Shown here: positions 7,632-15,329 of the stretch, piece by piece
How positions within the stretch are numbered: position 1 is the stretch's first letter
Layout: every line of letters begins with the position of its first letter
Origin: 2-02-FULL-48-14 sp041645035
Lineage (GTDB): Bacteria; Patescibacteriota; Gracilibacteria; UBA1369; 2-02-FULL-48-14
DNA length: 38,373 nt
Direction of reading: 5' to 3'
Assembly: GCA_041645035.1 (NCBI GenBank)
Contig: JBAZQU010000011.1
Coordinates: forward strand, 1-38,373
Made by a program: the position numbers and the translations under genes
Notes under the pieces: model-generated
Database searches by the model: none
The model's input: only the letters and a program-made list of their open reading frames with translations
Told to the model about the DNA's origin: nothing

Positions 7632-7660
7632 ATTATACGATAAGCCATCGTATGAGTCAA
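7632..7660 (-). promoter_or_regulatory. vapBC promoter with embedded palindromic operator
   Basis: On the minus strand TTGACT (7660-7655), exactly 17 bp, and TATAAT (7637-7632) make a near-perfect sigma-70-type promoter. Inside it ATACGAT (7635-7641) and ATCGTAT (7647-7653) form a perfect 7-bp inverted repeat with a 5-bp spacer, overlapping the -10 box. This is where a VapB-VapC autorepressor would be expected to bind. Confidence 0.85.
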
Positions 7661-7704
7661 CTGATTGTGTGTTTTCTCAGCCGCACCTTTTCAAGGACTT
7701 TGAC

Positions 7705-7732
7705 TTGTACTACACGTAATATGTGTTATAAT
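7705..7732 (+). promoter_or_regulatory. Promoter of the DUF4256 gene
   Basis: TTGTAC (7705-7710), a 16-bp spacer and TATAAT (7727-7732) with an upstream TGT (extended -10). The spacer contains the near-palindrome ACACGTAATATGTGT. The start would be about 7739, leaving a short leader of about 15 nt without a Shine-Dalgarno sequence. Confidence 0.65.
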
Positions 7733-7754
7733 TAAACCGATTTAACCTAAAATT

Positions 7755-8672
7755 ATGGTCTCACATACGCCTTCTGAAGCACGTCAAACTGAAGTAAACC
7801 GAGATGCCCATTTGGGTCGTATCGCTTGGCGTGCCGAACGTATCCCTGTGCTTCAGGGACTTCTTACAGAGACCGATAAAGGAAATGTACTTGCTGCTCT
7901 TCGCGAAACCGGGTTAGGTCTTCCAGAAGGATTTGAAGATAAAGATTTGCCAGCAATGCAGGAAACAATTCGTGAGACTATTACTGAGTTGCAAGCAATG
8001 AATGATGAAAACCCTGGACTTACCACAGCAGTTGAAGAGAAACTTGTAGTCACTTCTAAGGCTGCTGCTGATGTAGTTGGAAACAGTGAACCTGCTGAAC
8101 TTTCTCCAGAGCATCAGGCTACGCTCACTCTCCTTATGACTCGTTACGATGAAAACTTGGGTAAAAACCTTTATACCGCAGAAAGTGCGCCTAAAGCTGA
8201 AGTTGAAAAGTGGTTAAAAGCAGACCCTACTCGGCTGGACAAGGCTGCTCGCTGGGAAGCTCGTGGAGGAAAGCCTTCATTCACAGGTGAAGAAAATGGT
8301 GAATTTTGTATTGATGAATGTTCTGCAGAAGTTCCAGGAGACGTTCGAAACATTTGTTATGGTCCTAATGCGGCAAAGCAACAAGGTCTTGGAGAAGATC
8401 GTAATGCTTTGACTCAAGCAGAAAGACTGGGAGGCACCTTGATGACGAAAACTCGTCGAGCAAAACTTTTTGTCGCAGGTCTTATCAAAGATGTTGATAC
8501 ATGGGAGTGGTTGTTTGATCCCAAAAATAGAGATTTAGTCATGAAGGGTGACAAAATAGAAGATCCCGGTTTAGTCTGGAATGGGGGCTGTGGCGGTGTT
8601 CGTTTGTACGATGCGGCTGGTCACGGTGCGAATGGTGGCCTGCGTTGCTCGCTAAGGGGTAAGAGACCTTAG
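7755..8672 (+). CDS. DUF4256-family protein with N-terminal extension
   Basis: The 305-residue protein has an apparently novel N-terminal part (about 1-115, charged, no known motif) and a C-terminal region that I recognise as DUF4256: LSPEHQATLTLLMTRYDENL, RLDKAARWEARGGKPSF, GEFCIDECSAEVPGDVRNICY, then a terminal segment (GGVRLYDAAGHGANGGLRCS) corresponding to the conserved ending Y-x-N-G-A-x-x-Y-x-x-R-G-F-R-G-S-L. Family members are usually about 180-190 residues; their function is unknown. The match is family-level and the tail is degenerate. The gene stands alone between vapBC and tilS, with its own promoter and no signal peptide. Confidence 0.65.
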   Translation: MVSHTPSEARQTEVNRDAHLGRIAWRAERIPVLQGLLTETDKGNVLAALRETGLGLPEGFEDKDLPAMQETIRETITELQAMNDENPGLTTAVEEKLVVTSKAAADVVGNSEPAELSPEHQATLTLLMTRYDENLGKNLYTAESAPKAEVEKWLKADPTRLDKAARWEARGGKPSFTGEENGEFCIDECSAEVPGDVRNICYGPNAAKQQGLGEDRNALTQAERLGGTLMTKTRRAKLFVAGLIKDVDTWEWLFDPKNRDLVMKGDKIEDPGLVWNGGCGGVRLYDAAGHGANGGLRCSLRGKRP

Positions 8673-8738
8673 TATTTGGATCTTGTTCTCCTTTTTACTG
8701 GCAGATTAAAAGTGAGGTTGTGGACACAGTGAATGCTT

Positions 8739-9659
8739 CTATTTACTGAGCTTCGCGCGTTCTCGGCTCATTACGAGGAAACGTTTGCCTTCCCATTCCG
8801 TTTTTTTTCTAGGTTCAAGAGTGCGGATGGCTTCGTCCCAGCGATCGAGAGTGGCGTTATCGGGGATGCGTTTGCCGGTGCTTTCCAAATACCAGAGTTC
8901 GAGTACGGTTGCGCGGAGCGGGTAGGGCAGTTTCTTAAAAGCTTCACGGTGGAGGCCGTCTTTGGAGTCCCAAAATTCCTGCATAAAATTGAGGGCGGCA
9001 TTTTCGAGCATTACTTGCAGTTCATTCCAATAGCCTTTTTGAGTTTGCCAGCGTTCGGCGAGGCCGGGGTACACATGATTGAGCACGGGAATGATTTTAT
9101 GACGAAGAAAATTGCGCATGTAGCGGTCGTCCTCATTGGTTGGGTCATTACGGAAAGGAATTTGCTGTGCTTCCACATAAGCCGTGATGTCACCGCCCGG
9201 CGTGTAGAGTAGAGGACGGATGAGTTTGTCGCGAATAGGCGCCATGCCGGCCAGACCTTTTACTCGAGTCCCACGCAAAACATGGAGCAGCATGGTTTCA
9301 AAATCATCATCCTGGTGGTGCGCGGTAAAAATAAAATCAGCGTGGTGTTTTTTGAGGAGTTTTTCAAAAAATTCGTAACGCTTTTCACGGCCCCACTCTT
9401 CAACGTTACCGCCTTCGGGAAGATGAGGTTTAAAAAATTCACAATCGAGCCCCCAGCGTTGCATCATGCCACGGGTGAAGAGTGCATCGTCATCGGCGGA
9501 GTCGCGAAGACCGTGGTTTACATGGGCGGGAATAATTTTAAGATCGGGACGTTGATGAATAAGCGCATGTACCAGGGCCATAGAATCGCGGCCACCGGAA
9601 ACACCGACAATAACGGTGGACTCCTTGGGAACTGACTTCAGTTCAAGCTTGAGTTTCAT
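8739..9659 (-). CDS. tilS: tRNA(Ile)-lysidine synthetase
   Basis: TilS attaches lysine to C34 of the CAU-anticodon tRNA(Ile), switching it to read AUA. The 306-residue protein has the PP-loop SGGRDS (residues 21-26), HVNHGLRDSADDDALF, the TAHHQDDDFETMLLHVLRGT block and GMAPIRDKLIRPLLY. It ends soon after the N-terminal domain and lacks most of the extra C-terminal domains of the roughly 430-residue E. coli enzyme. A minimal form is known in several lineages. The gene starts 8 bases after the RNHCP gene stops, so the two are co-transcribed. Confidence 0.92.
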   Translation of the reverse strand: MKLKLELKSVPKESTVIVGVSGGRDSMALVHALIHQRPDLKIIPAHVNHGLRDSADDDALFTRGMMQRWGLDCEFFKPHLPEGGNVEEWGREKRYEFFEKLLKKHHADFIFTAHHQDDDFETMLLHVLRGTRVKGLAGMAPIRDKLIRPLLYTPGGDITAYVEAQQIPFRNDPTNEDDRYMRNFLRHKIIPVLNHVYPGLAERWQTQKGYWNELQVMLENAALNFMQEFWDSKDGLHREAFKKLPYPLRATVLELWYLESTGKRIPDNATLDRWDEAIRTLEPRKKTEWEGKRFLVMSRERAKLSK

Positions 9660-9667
9660 ATTCGGCT

Positions 9668-9976
9668 TCAGATAGAATTCTGACTGAGGCGGGCAGCGAG
9701 GACCATGTTATCATCATCTGCCATTTTATTGCGAATAATCACGCCACATTTTGTACATTCATGCAAGAGAATCCACCCTTTTTTTCCCGACTGGGTTACG
9801 CCGATTGGCTTCATTAAGCCGCGGCAGGTGGAGGCGCGATCACCCGGGAACTCGGCATCCACATGCAGCGAATACAAACACTCCGTGCAGTGGTTGCGAC
9901 AACTCCCTTTTTGCGGTGACACTTTGGCCTTACAGTTTCCGCATTGAAAACCTTCGTTGATAACAGTAAAATTCAT
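9668..9976 (-). CDS. RNHCP-domain zinc-binding protein
   Basis: The RNHCP family consists of small Cys/His-rich proteins of unknown function. This 102-residue member shows CGNCKAKV near the start, then RNHCTECLYSLHVD, PGDRASTCRGLM and a C-terminal CTKCG knuckle, i.e. three or four likely zinc-binding sites. The eponymous RNHCP reads RNHCT here: proline is replaced by threonine. There is no signal peptide. It lies directly upstream of tilS with an 8-bp gap, which hints at a role near RNA or translation, but that is only context. Confidence 0.85.
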   Translation of the reverse strand: MNFTVINEGFQCGNCKAKVSPQKGSCRNHCTECLYSLHVDAEFPGDRASTCRGLMKPIGVTQSGKKGWILLHECTKCGVIIRNKMADDDNMVLAARLSQNSI

Positions 9977-9985
9977 GCGACCTAT

Positions 9986-10013
9986 ATTATACAGGACTCC
10001 TCACGGTGTCTAA
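9986..10013 (-). promoter_or_regulatory. Promoter of the RNHCP-tilS operon
   Basis: A perfect TATAAT (9991-9986, minus strand) has only a weak -35 partner (TTAGAC, 10013-10008, 16-bp spacer). The predicted start is about 9979, three bases before the ATG at 9976, so translation would be almost leaderless. Confidence 0.55.
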
Positions 10014-10025
10014 TCCACGCGCCAA

Positions 10026-10532
10026 ATGGACACGCCTTACGCCGCCCCTCGGGGCAGACTTCTACCGACTCTCGTCGTATTCATCTTCGTCTTGGGGGTG
10101 CTTTACACTTTATTTTTGGTTTTTCAGCGGATCAATGTGAATGGAAATATTAAGGATTTGGAAGTGGGGAAGGTGGACGTGCAGATAAAAATCGATGACC
10201 TCCGCGCGGAAGAAATTGAAGCATTGTTTGTAGCGCAAGAACTTAAAGGGCGAGTCGAAGAAGGCACGGTGGAATGGTCTAAAGTGGTACGCAGTTTACA
10301 GGATCTCACGCCGGTGACCGTGTTTTTGACGTCCTACAGTCTCAGTGAGCAAGGTGGTATTCAAGTGAGCGGTCTCGGCGACAGCTTTGGAAGCGTGGCC
10401 GATATTATTTCCGGTCTGCAAAAAGCTCCCAACTTCGCGAATGTTTTCGTTCCTTCCGTTACCGCCGGTACAACTTCCGACGGACAAAGTGTAGTGACCT
10501 TTACTCTTAAACTTGACTACCTCCCTCAGTGA
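10026..10532 (+). CDS. PilN-like type IV pilus inner-membrane assembly protein
   Basis: PilN and PilO form the inner-membrane alignment complex of type IV pili. This 168-residue protein has a short cytoplasmic N-terminus, one TM helix (about 13-35, LPTLVVFIFVLGVLYTLFLVF), a coiled-coil stretch (about 42-85) and a C-terminal alpha/beta domain (VEWSKVVRSLQDLTPVTVFL, then SGLQKAPNFANVFV) of the PilN type. The absence of an adjacent pilM is unusual. It is the first gene of a seven-gene operon, and its stop overlaps the GTG start of the next gene. Confidence 0.72.
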   Translation: MDTPYAAPRGRLLPTLVVFIFVLGVLYTLFLVFQRINVNGNIKDLEVGKVDVQIKIDDLRAEEIEALFVAQELKGRVEEGTVEWSKVVRSLQDLTPVTVFLTSYSLSEQGGIQVSGLGDSFGSVADIISGLQKAPNFANVFVPSVTAGTTSDGQSVVTFTLKLDYLPQ

Positions 10533-11047
10533 AACCTAATTCTTTTTCACAACTTATTTCCATCGTTCTGCTTTTCCTGATGATTTTGGGAAGCATAATT
10601 TTTGTACTTCCGATGCGCGGTAAAATCACCGCTGCTGAGGCCACGGAGGATACGTTCACGAGTGAATTGACAGTGTTGGAAGCAACTTATGAAAATTTGA
10701 AAGCGCTTTCGGAGGACGTGGCGGGTAGCGAGACTACGCGCGAAATATTGAAGACGGCAGTGCCCAGTGGCTACGATCAAGATGCTTTGCTTTTGGAATT
10801 ATCCGCCCTGGCCTCCGACGCCGGATTTACCCTCAATGCAGTAACCTTTTCCGACACAGTGAGCGAAGAATATGGGAAGACCATAACCATGGCGATGAGT
10901 CTCGCGGGAACTTATGATGACTTGGTTGCTTTTTTGCAAGCGGTTGAAGGCGCTGAGCGCCTGATGCGAGTGACTAGTATGAGTATTCAGCGCACGTCCG
11001 GTTCAGCCATTTCGTTCAATCTCAGTATCGAGGCCTATTACCAATAA
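10529..11047 (+). CDS. PilO-like type IV pilus assembly protein
   Basis: The 172-residue protein has one N-terminal TM helix (about 9-28), a coiled-coil (about 33-65) and a C-terminal ferredoxin-like domain (LLLELSALASDAGFTLNAVT, GTYDDLVAFLQAVEGAERLM), as in PilO. It starts with GTG at 10529, overlapping the PilN-like stop (GTGA), which points to translational coupling and a stoichiometric PilN-PilO pair. The identification rests on topology and position more than on sequence motifs. Confidence 0.72.
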   Translation: MKPNSFSQLISIVLLFLMILGSIIFVLPMRGKITAAEATEDTFTSELTVLEATYENLKALSEDVAGSETTREILKTAVPSGYDQDALLLELSALASDAGFTLNAVTFSDTVSEEYGKTITMAMSLAGTYDDLVAFLQAVEGAERLMRVTSMSIQRTSGSAISFNLSIEAYYQ

Positions 11048-11053
11048 AATCCC

Positions 11054-12217
11054 ATGGAACTTTCTTCTAAGCTGATCCAAAAAGCGTCGGAGAAGGAAAC
11101 TTCGGTTGTCTATGGTGTCTACAGCAGCGTGGGACAACCGTTCTCCGTGCGAATGCAGGATTTTTTCATCGATCGTAAGAAAGTGAGCGTTAAAGAAAAG
11201 TCGTATTTTTTCCACTTGCTTGCCGTGATGATTGATGCAGGGATTCCGATTATGCGTGCGCTCAAAGTACTTTCAAAAAAAACGGAGAATCCGAGGTTTG
11301 CGCGAATCATCAATACTTTGGCCTATGACGTGGAACGAGGGAAAGTTATGAGTGCGTCGATGCTCAAATTTCCGGATGTATTTAAAGATTCGGAAGTGGG
11401 AATTATTCGCAGTGGAGAAAGCATTGGAAATTTGGGACTTTTGCTTTTTAAACTTGCGAAGCAGACCGAACGAAGCCATACACTTTTTTTAAAGGTGCGC
11501 GGGGCTTTGATTTATCCCATCACCGTTTTGATTGCTCTTTTGATTTCAGGCGCGATTGTAGTTGTGGTGGTGATTCCGCGTATCAACGAATTTTTTGTGC
11601 AGGCAAATTTTGACTTACCGTTTTTGACTCAAGTAGTTTTGAAGGGAGGAACTTTCTTCATCAACTTTTTGTGGCTCTTTGTAGTCTTGATTGTTTTTCT
11701 GGTTCTTCTAGGAACTTTTTATGCCGGCACGGAAAATGGAAAAAAGCGCATGGATGTTTGGGCACTCTCCCTTTTCTTTGTAGGGGATTTGGTACGGAAA
11801 CTAAATGTGTCGCGTTTTATTCAGTTGCTCAGTTTGTTAGTGGAAGCGGGAGTGCCGATTCACGAAGCCATTCGTATTGCCGGAGGAGCCGTGACGAATA
11901 CTCTCTATAAAGAATTTTTAGACGAACTGCGCCTGGGCGTGGAACGCGGAGAAAAAATTGCGGATAATTTGGCAAAAGCGCCTTTCTTATTTCCGGAGAC
12001 GGTGGTGGCCATGATTTCCGTGGGAGAGGGTACGGGGCAGCTCGGAAAAATTTCCGAAAAATTGGCGACGCATTATGAACAGGAGGTGGAGAATTCTTTG
12101 GAAAATTTTACAACCATTTTGGAACCCATTGTGATTGTGATTGTGGGAGTGGCCGTGGGAGTCTTGGCACTCGCACTTTTGGGTCCGATTTTCTCACTTT
12201 CAACCCTGGTTTCATGA
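11054..12217 (+). CDS. pilC: PilC/GspF-family inner-membrane platform protein
   Basis: PilC is the polytopic platform that couples the assembly ATPase to pilin insertion. The 387-residue protein has the two tandem T2SSF domains: the first around residues 50-175 (FHLLAVMIDAGIPIMRALKV, DSEVGIIRSGESIGNLG), the second around 255-380 (FIQLLSLLVEAGVPIHEAIR, PETVVAMISVGEGTGQLGKI), each followed by long TM helices. The N-terminal leader before the first domain is short. The ATPases PilB and PilT are not in the window. Confidence 0.92.
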   Translation: MELSSKLIQKASEKETSVVYGVYSSVGQPFSVRMQDFFIDRKKVSVKEKSYFFHLLAVMIDAGIPIMRALKVLSKKTENPRFARIINTLAYDVERGKVMSASMLKFPDVFKDSEVGIIRSGESIGNLGLLLFKLAKQTERSHTLFLKVRGALIYPITVLIALLISGAIVVVVVIPRINEFFVQANFDLPFLTQVVLKGGTFFINFLWLFVVLIVFLVLLGTFYAGTENGKKRMDVWALSLFFVGDLVRKLNVSRFIQLLSLLVEAGVPIHEAIRIAGGAVTNTLYKEFLDELRLGVERGEKIADNLAKAPFLFPETVVAMISVGEGTGQLGKISEKLATHYEQEVENSLENFTTILEPIVIVIVGVAVGVLALALLGPIFSLSTLVS

Positions 12218-12771
12218 AAAAATCGGCGTTTACCCTCCTTGAGCTCCTTATAGTGATCACCATTATTGGGGTGCTGACTTCCGTTTTGGTTTTGGATTTT
12301 GTGGGAGTGAAACAGCGTCAGGAACTTTCACTGATGGCGGATCAATCCGTGGCCATGCTGCAGCAGGCGCGAGGAGAAGTAGGGGCCGGAAAAATTCGTG
12401 GCGGAATATTTTTATGCGAAGGTGCTTTTTTTGAAAAAGGTGAGGCGCCGCTTTTTGCTATTGCCGACTATGATGTGGCGAGCGAAAGCTGTTCAAATTT
12501 TGAAACTGAATTTTATGGTCTTTCCACAGGCGGCGCCTTCGTTTCCACTATTACAGTGGGTGATATTGAGACAGAATCCGTGTGGGCTCTTTACAGTCCG
12601 CCCGAAGGCAAAGTGATATTTTTTTCCGATGAAACCGGAGCCACAGAAGTCTTGAGCGGAGACGGCATAGTTCATTTTGGCCATGGTACCGCCGTGGATT
12701 TAGATCTCTCCATAGAAATTTCCTCTATCACCAACTTGGTCACCTTATCCCTCGGTACTAATGAAGAATAA
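12214..12771 (+). CDS. Type IV prepilin-like protein (GspH/pseudopilin type)
   Basis: The 185-residue protein begins MKKSAFTLLELLIVITIIGV, a class III prepilin signal: a basic leader, a processing site before F, E at mature position +5 and a hydrophobic helix of about 20 residues. Position -1 is Ala rather than the usual Gly. The rest is a globular pilin-like domain with two cysteines that could form a disulfide. The start overlaps the pilC stop by four bases (ATGA). Confidence 0.88.
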   Translation: MKKSAFTLLELLIVITIIGVLTSVLVLDFVGVKQRQELSLMADQSVAMLQQARGEVGAGKIRGGIFLCEGAFFEKGEAPLFAIADYDVASESCSNFETEFYGLSTGGAFVSTITVGDIETESVWALYSPPEGKVIFFSDETGATEVLSGDGIVHFGHGTAVDLDLSIEISSITNLVTLSLGTNEE

Positions 12772-13291
12772 CTGCGCGCGAGGCGCTTCCGCATTCACCT
12801 TAATCGAAACACTAATAGCTATCACGCTCACTACCGTGGTGATTACCGCCGTGACCGGACTTATTTTGTCCACCCTCTTTGCCAATCAACGTAACCTTCA
12901 TTCGTTGCAGGCTATGTATTTGGCCGAGGAAAGTTTGGAAGCGGTGCGTTTTATGCGTGATTCCAACAGTCTCCAAAATTATTCATGGAACGGAGGCGAA
13001 GCTCTTTGGGGTGCAAATTTTGACGTGAGCGACGGCTCTGAAATTGAACTTAAATTGAGCGAGGAAGAAATCTGCCCTCCTTGTTTTAGTTTTACTACCT
13101 CCGATACGGACGCAACAGTAACCACCGATAATGGCATTGAATATTTACGGACCCTCACGTTTAAACCCGTGGAGGATGGGGATGGAAATGTACTTGCCGG
13201 AGCGGTGGAAGTGACGGCCACGGTTTCTTGGTCCGAACGCGCTCTTCCACGCAGCGTTGAACTGTCCACTTATTTAACGAATTGGCAATGA
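12761..13291 (+). CDS. Type IV prepilin-like protein (PilV/GspI type)
   Basis: The N-terminus MKNNCARGASAFTLIETLIA is a prepilin signal with Glu at +5 and Ala before the cleavage point. The mature helix is followed by AMYLAEESLEAVRFMRDSNS, the A-x-x-L-A-E-E-x-x-E-x-x-R pattern typical of PilV/GspI minor pilins. It has 176 residues; a C-P-P-C pair lies mid-protein (EEICPPCFSF). It overlaps the preceding gene by 11 bases and the following one by four. Confidence 0.87.
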   Translation: MKNNCARGASAFTLIETLIAITLTTVVITAVTGLILSTLFANQRNLHSLQAMYLAEESLEAVRFMRDSNSLQNYSWNGGEALWGANFDVSDGSEIELKLSEEEICPPCFSFTTSDTDATVTTDNGIEYLRTLTFKPVEDGDGNVLAGAVEVTATVSWSERALPRSVELSTYLTNWQ

Positions 13292-13857
13292 AGACTTCAC
13301 TAAAAAAATCAGCGTTTACCTTGCTTGAAATGATCATTGCCATCACGGTCTTTACGATTTTTATCGGATTTGCCATTTCCACTTATTTGACTTTTCATCG
13401 CGCGGATCAGGAAGCTTTAGCCATGCGCAGTCTAATGCTCGAAACTCAGGGGACTATGGATGTGCTCATTGCAGCCGTGAAAAAAAATACTATTGATTAC
13501 GATTATTATGGAGGAGATGAAGACGAATCTACTTTGGCGTTACTGAGCCCCGATGGGAAAACTCATACCATTTATGCGTGGGATGGAACGGAAAAAACAC
13601 TCAGCGTTCATACTATGGATAGTGACGGTAAGGAAAGCGAACCTACCGCGCTTCACAGTGAAACCACCAGCGTGAATTATATGCGCTTCCGCATTTTTCC
13701 GAATGCAAATCCTTATACACTGGGCCCTGATGCCGAAGATGCTCAGTATTACCAGCCCACCGTACAAATGGAAGTGACTTTTGCCATGCCCGGGCGTATT
13801 CAAGAGGAAGTCACGGTGGATTTTCAAACTTCTGTAACCAGTAGATTTTACCAATGA
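13288..13857 (+). CDS. Type IV prepilin-like protein (PilW/GspJ type)
   Basis: Starting at the ATG that overlaps the previous stop (13288), the 189-residue protein begins MKTSLKKSAFTLLEMIIAIT, a third prepilin signal with Ala at -1 and Glu at +5. The order after a PilV-like protein and before a PilX-like one is that of minor-pilin clusters (GspH-I-J-K), which supports a PilW/GspJ role in tip initiation. The C-terminal domain is not recognisable by motif. Confidence 0.85.
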   Translation: MKTSLKKSAFTLLEMIIAITVFTIFIGFAISTYLTFHRADQEALAMRSLMLETQGTMDVLIAAVKKNTIDYDYYGGDEDESTLALLSPDGKTHTIYAWDGTEKTLSVHTMDSDGKESEPTALHSETTSVNYMRFRIFPNANPYTLGPDAEDAQYYQPTVQMEVTFAMPGRIQEEVTVDFQTSVTSRFYQ

Positions 13858-15107
13858 TCTTTACCCTCCATCCAGGGGACAAAAAGCCTTCAAGAGCTTC
13901 GCTGGGAGCGAAGAGTTCTTCATGCATGATTCAGAACTCTTCTTCCTTTAATCACGCTCAGCTCTTTTCAGACTTTTCATTCCCTGGGAAGAATAAAACC
14001 CTGGTAAGATTCATTGAACAGATCAGGAAGTGGAAACAAAGAACATGTTCTTTGTTGGAGCGCTCCATGGATCGTCCGGGGTTTTATTCTTCCCGTGCCT
14101 CAGCCCTGCTCCTTTCTTTCTTCATGATGACCATGCTGATTTTGGTCGCCATTTCGGTGAGCGTGTTGGTGATTCGGGATGTGAGTGCGGTGCGCACTAT
14201 CGTGGGAGGCACGCAGGCTTTTTACGCGGCGGAGGGAATGAGTGAACTTGGGCTTTATGCCGTTAAAGAAAATTTGCCCGGCTATGAGCCCAGTTATTCG
14301 GACTACACTTTTACCAATTCCGCTTTGGCTTCCACCGATCTGCAGGCTCGAGGAGCTGTGGTGCCTTGCGAGGGCCAGAGCGAAGACGGTTGGGGTAGAC
14401 TGGGGTTGAATGAATCGGTGCAACTTGCGCTGTTTGCTCAAACGAATCCCGAGGGCGACTTTTTGAAAAATACTTCTTTTAAAGTGGAGTTTTACGTGGG
14501 GGACGAAGATGGAAATTCTCTATTCAACGATATGACGCAATTCCTCACCCAACAAGATGTTCTACGCTGGAAAATTTTGGGGCTTTATTACGCACAGACC
14601 GAAGCGATTTCTGAATACATTCCGCTCGACACTGAAAATACTCGTATTGATCGCACCAATCCCTCTGTTTTTGGGCCTGGGACCGATGGTCTTAAAGAAG
14701 GATACCAATGGGGAAAATATTACGATTCCGGCACTCCTTCACGCTTCTTTTCGGATTATCCCATTAGCACTTTTTTGGCCGATCACGATTACAGTTATTT
14801 GATTCTCACCAATATCATTCAAGATTACGACGAATTTGACGTTACTCCTTATATTTTTTATCGTTTACATTGGGTCGCCGGCTCCAGTCTTGCCGCCACT
14901 GAACTCGACATTTTTTATCGTTTACATTGGGTCGCCGGCTCCAGTCTTGCCACCACTGAACTCGACTCTGTGGTTTGTGAGTACACCGAGATTAATTCCG
15001 TGGCGGATTCCGCTCAGGGCAATGCCCGCCAACTTCTTCAAACTCTCGTGAGGGAAGGCGAAAACCTACCGGTCTTCGACTTTGTGCTGTACCACACGAA
15101 AGAATGA
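13854..15107 (+). CDS. PilX/GspK-like minor pilin or pilus-operon membrane protein
   Basis: Two starts are possible. ATG at 13854 overlaps the previous stop (ATGA, like its neighbours) and gives 417 residues with a 71-residue leader that looks non-coding. ATG at 14067 gives 346 residues, beginning MDRPGFYSSRASALLLSFFM, and is preceded by GGAG at a normal distance. I favour 14067 biologically but give the outer limit because of the overlap. After the single TM helix comes AFYAAEGMSELGLYAV, the A-x-x-A-E-G-x-x-E pattern typical of PilX-like proteins, then a large extracytoplasmic region. A 57-bp in-frame tandem duplication (14853-14966) repeats 19 residues. A terminator follows. Confidence 0.75.
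   Translation: MIFTLHPGDKKPSRASLGAKSSSCMIQNSSSFNHAQLFSDFSFPGKNKTLVRFIEQIRKWKQRTCSLLERSMDRPGFYSSRASALLLSFFMMTMLILVAISVSVLVIRDVSAVRTIVGGTQAFYAAEGMSELGLYAVKENLPGYEPSYSDYTFTNSALASTDLQARGAVVPCEGQSEDGWGRLGLNESVQLALFAQTNPEGDFLKNTSFKVEFYVGDEDGNSLFNDMTQFLTQQDVLRWKILGLYYAQTEAISEYIPLDTENTRIDRTNPSVFGPGTDGLKEGYQWGKYYDSGTPSRFFSDYPISTFLADHDYSYLILTNIIQDYDEFDVTPYIFYRLHWVAGSSLAATELDIFYRLHWVAGSSLATTELDSVVCEYTEINSVADSAQGNARQLLQTLVREGENLPVFDFVLYHTKE
13858..14066. repeat. Palindrome-rich block in front of the PilX-like gene
   Basis: Within 210 bp there are: CTTCGCT/AGCGAAG (13897-13913, 3-nt loop), AGAGTTCT/AGAACTCT (13912-13940) around CATGCATG, a 22-bp perfect palindrome (14035-14056), the 10-bp palindrome GGAGCGCTCC (14057-14066) covering the likely ribosome-binding site, and a 19-bp stem with one mismatch joining 13986-14004 to 14076-14094. 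The last arm lies inside the coding sequence. This could be an inserted element or a folded leader controlling the downstream gene. Confidence 0.65.
14853..14966 (+). repeat. 57-bp in-frame tandem duplication
   Basis: Bases 14853-14909 and 14910-14966 are identical except for one base (GCCGCC versus GCCACC). The unit encodes IFYRLHWVAGSSLAATELD, and the second copy has Thr for the second Ala. A recent event is implied by the near identity. Confidence 0.95.
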
Positions 15108-15124
15108 TTAAATATTATCACTAG

Positions 15125-15148
15125 CCAGCTTTTGCTGGATTTATTTAT
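15125..15148 (+). terminator. Terminator of the pilus operon
   Basis: CCAGC-TTTT-GCTGG forms a 5-bp stem followed by ATTTATTTAT, 18 bases after the last stop codon. It is short but well placed. Confidence 0.55.
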
Positions 15149-15158
15149 ATGATATAAT
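15148..15158 (+). promoter_or_regulatory. Extended -10 promoter
   Basis: TGATATAAT (15150-15158) is a consensus extended -10 element; no good -35 box lies upstream. The predicted start at about 15165 falls at the 5' edge of the structured leader. Confidence 0.6.
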
Positions 15159-15164
15159 TGTCAA

Positions 15165-15260
15165 CGACAGCCCTTAGGATGAGATACCATCTCAAATAAA
15201 AGGCCTTCCATGTGGAAGTCTTTTATTTTGCCAGTGGTACCAGATCAGCTTAGGGCTAAG
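15165..15260 (+). ncRNA. Structured leader or small RNA candidate upstream of the M24 peptidase gene
   Basis: Downstream of the extended -10 the transcript could fold into hairpins: GAGAT-ACC-ATCTC (about 15181-15193), then a long stem AAATAAAAG..CTTCC / GGAAG..CTTTTATTT (about 15195-15230) followed by a U-rich tail, all enclosed by a possible AGCCCTTAG/CTTAGGGCT pairing. The long stem looks like an intrinsic terminator. The RNA may thus be a short terminated sRNA or an attenuator. I recognise no known riboswitch class. Confidence 0.4.
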
Positions 15261-15273
15261 AATCCATTCTAAA

Positions 15274-15302
15274 TTGACATTTTCTTTTACAGGATGTTAG
15301 TC
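15274..15302 (+). promoter_or_regulatory. Second promoter for the M24 peptidase gene
   Basis: A perfect TTGACA (15274-15279) is followed 18 bp later by the weak -10 TAGTCT (15298-15303). The start would be about 25 bases before the ATG. Confidence 0.4.
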
Positions 15303-15329
15303 TTACAGCTTAGATTTTAATTTTTACGT

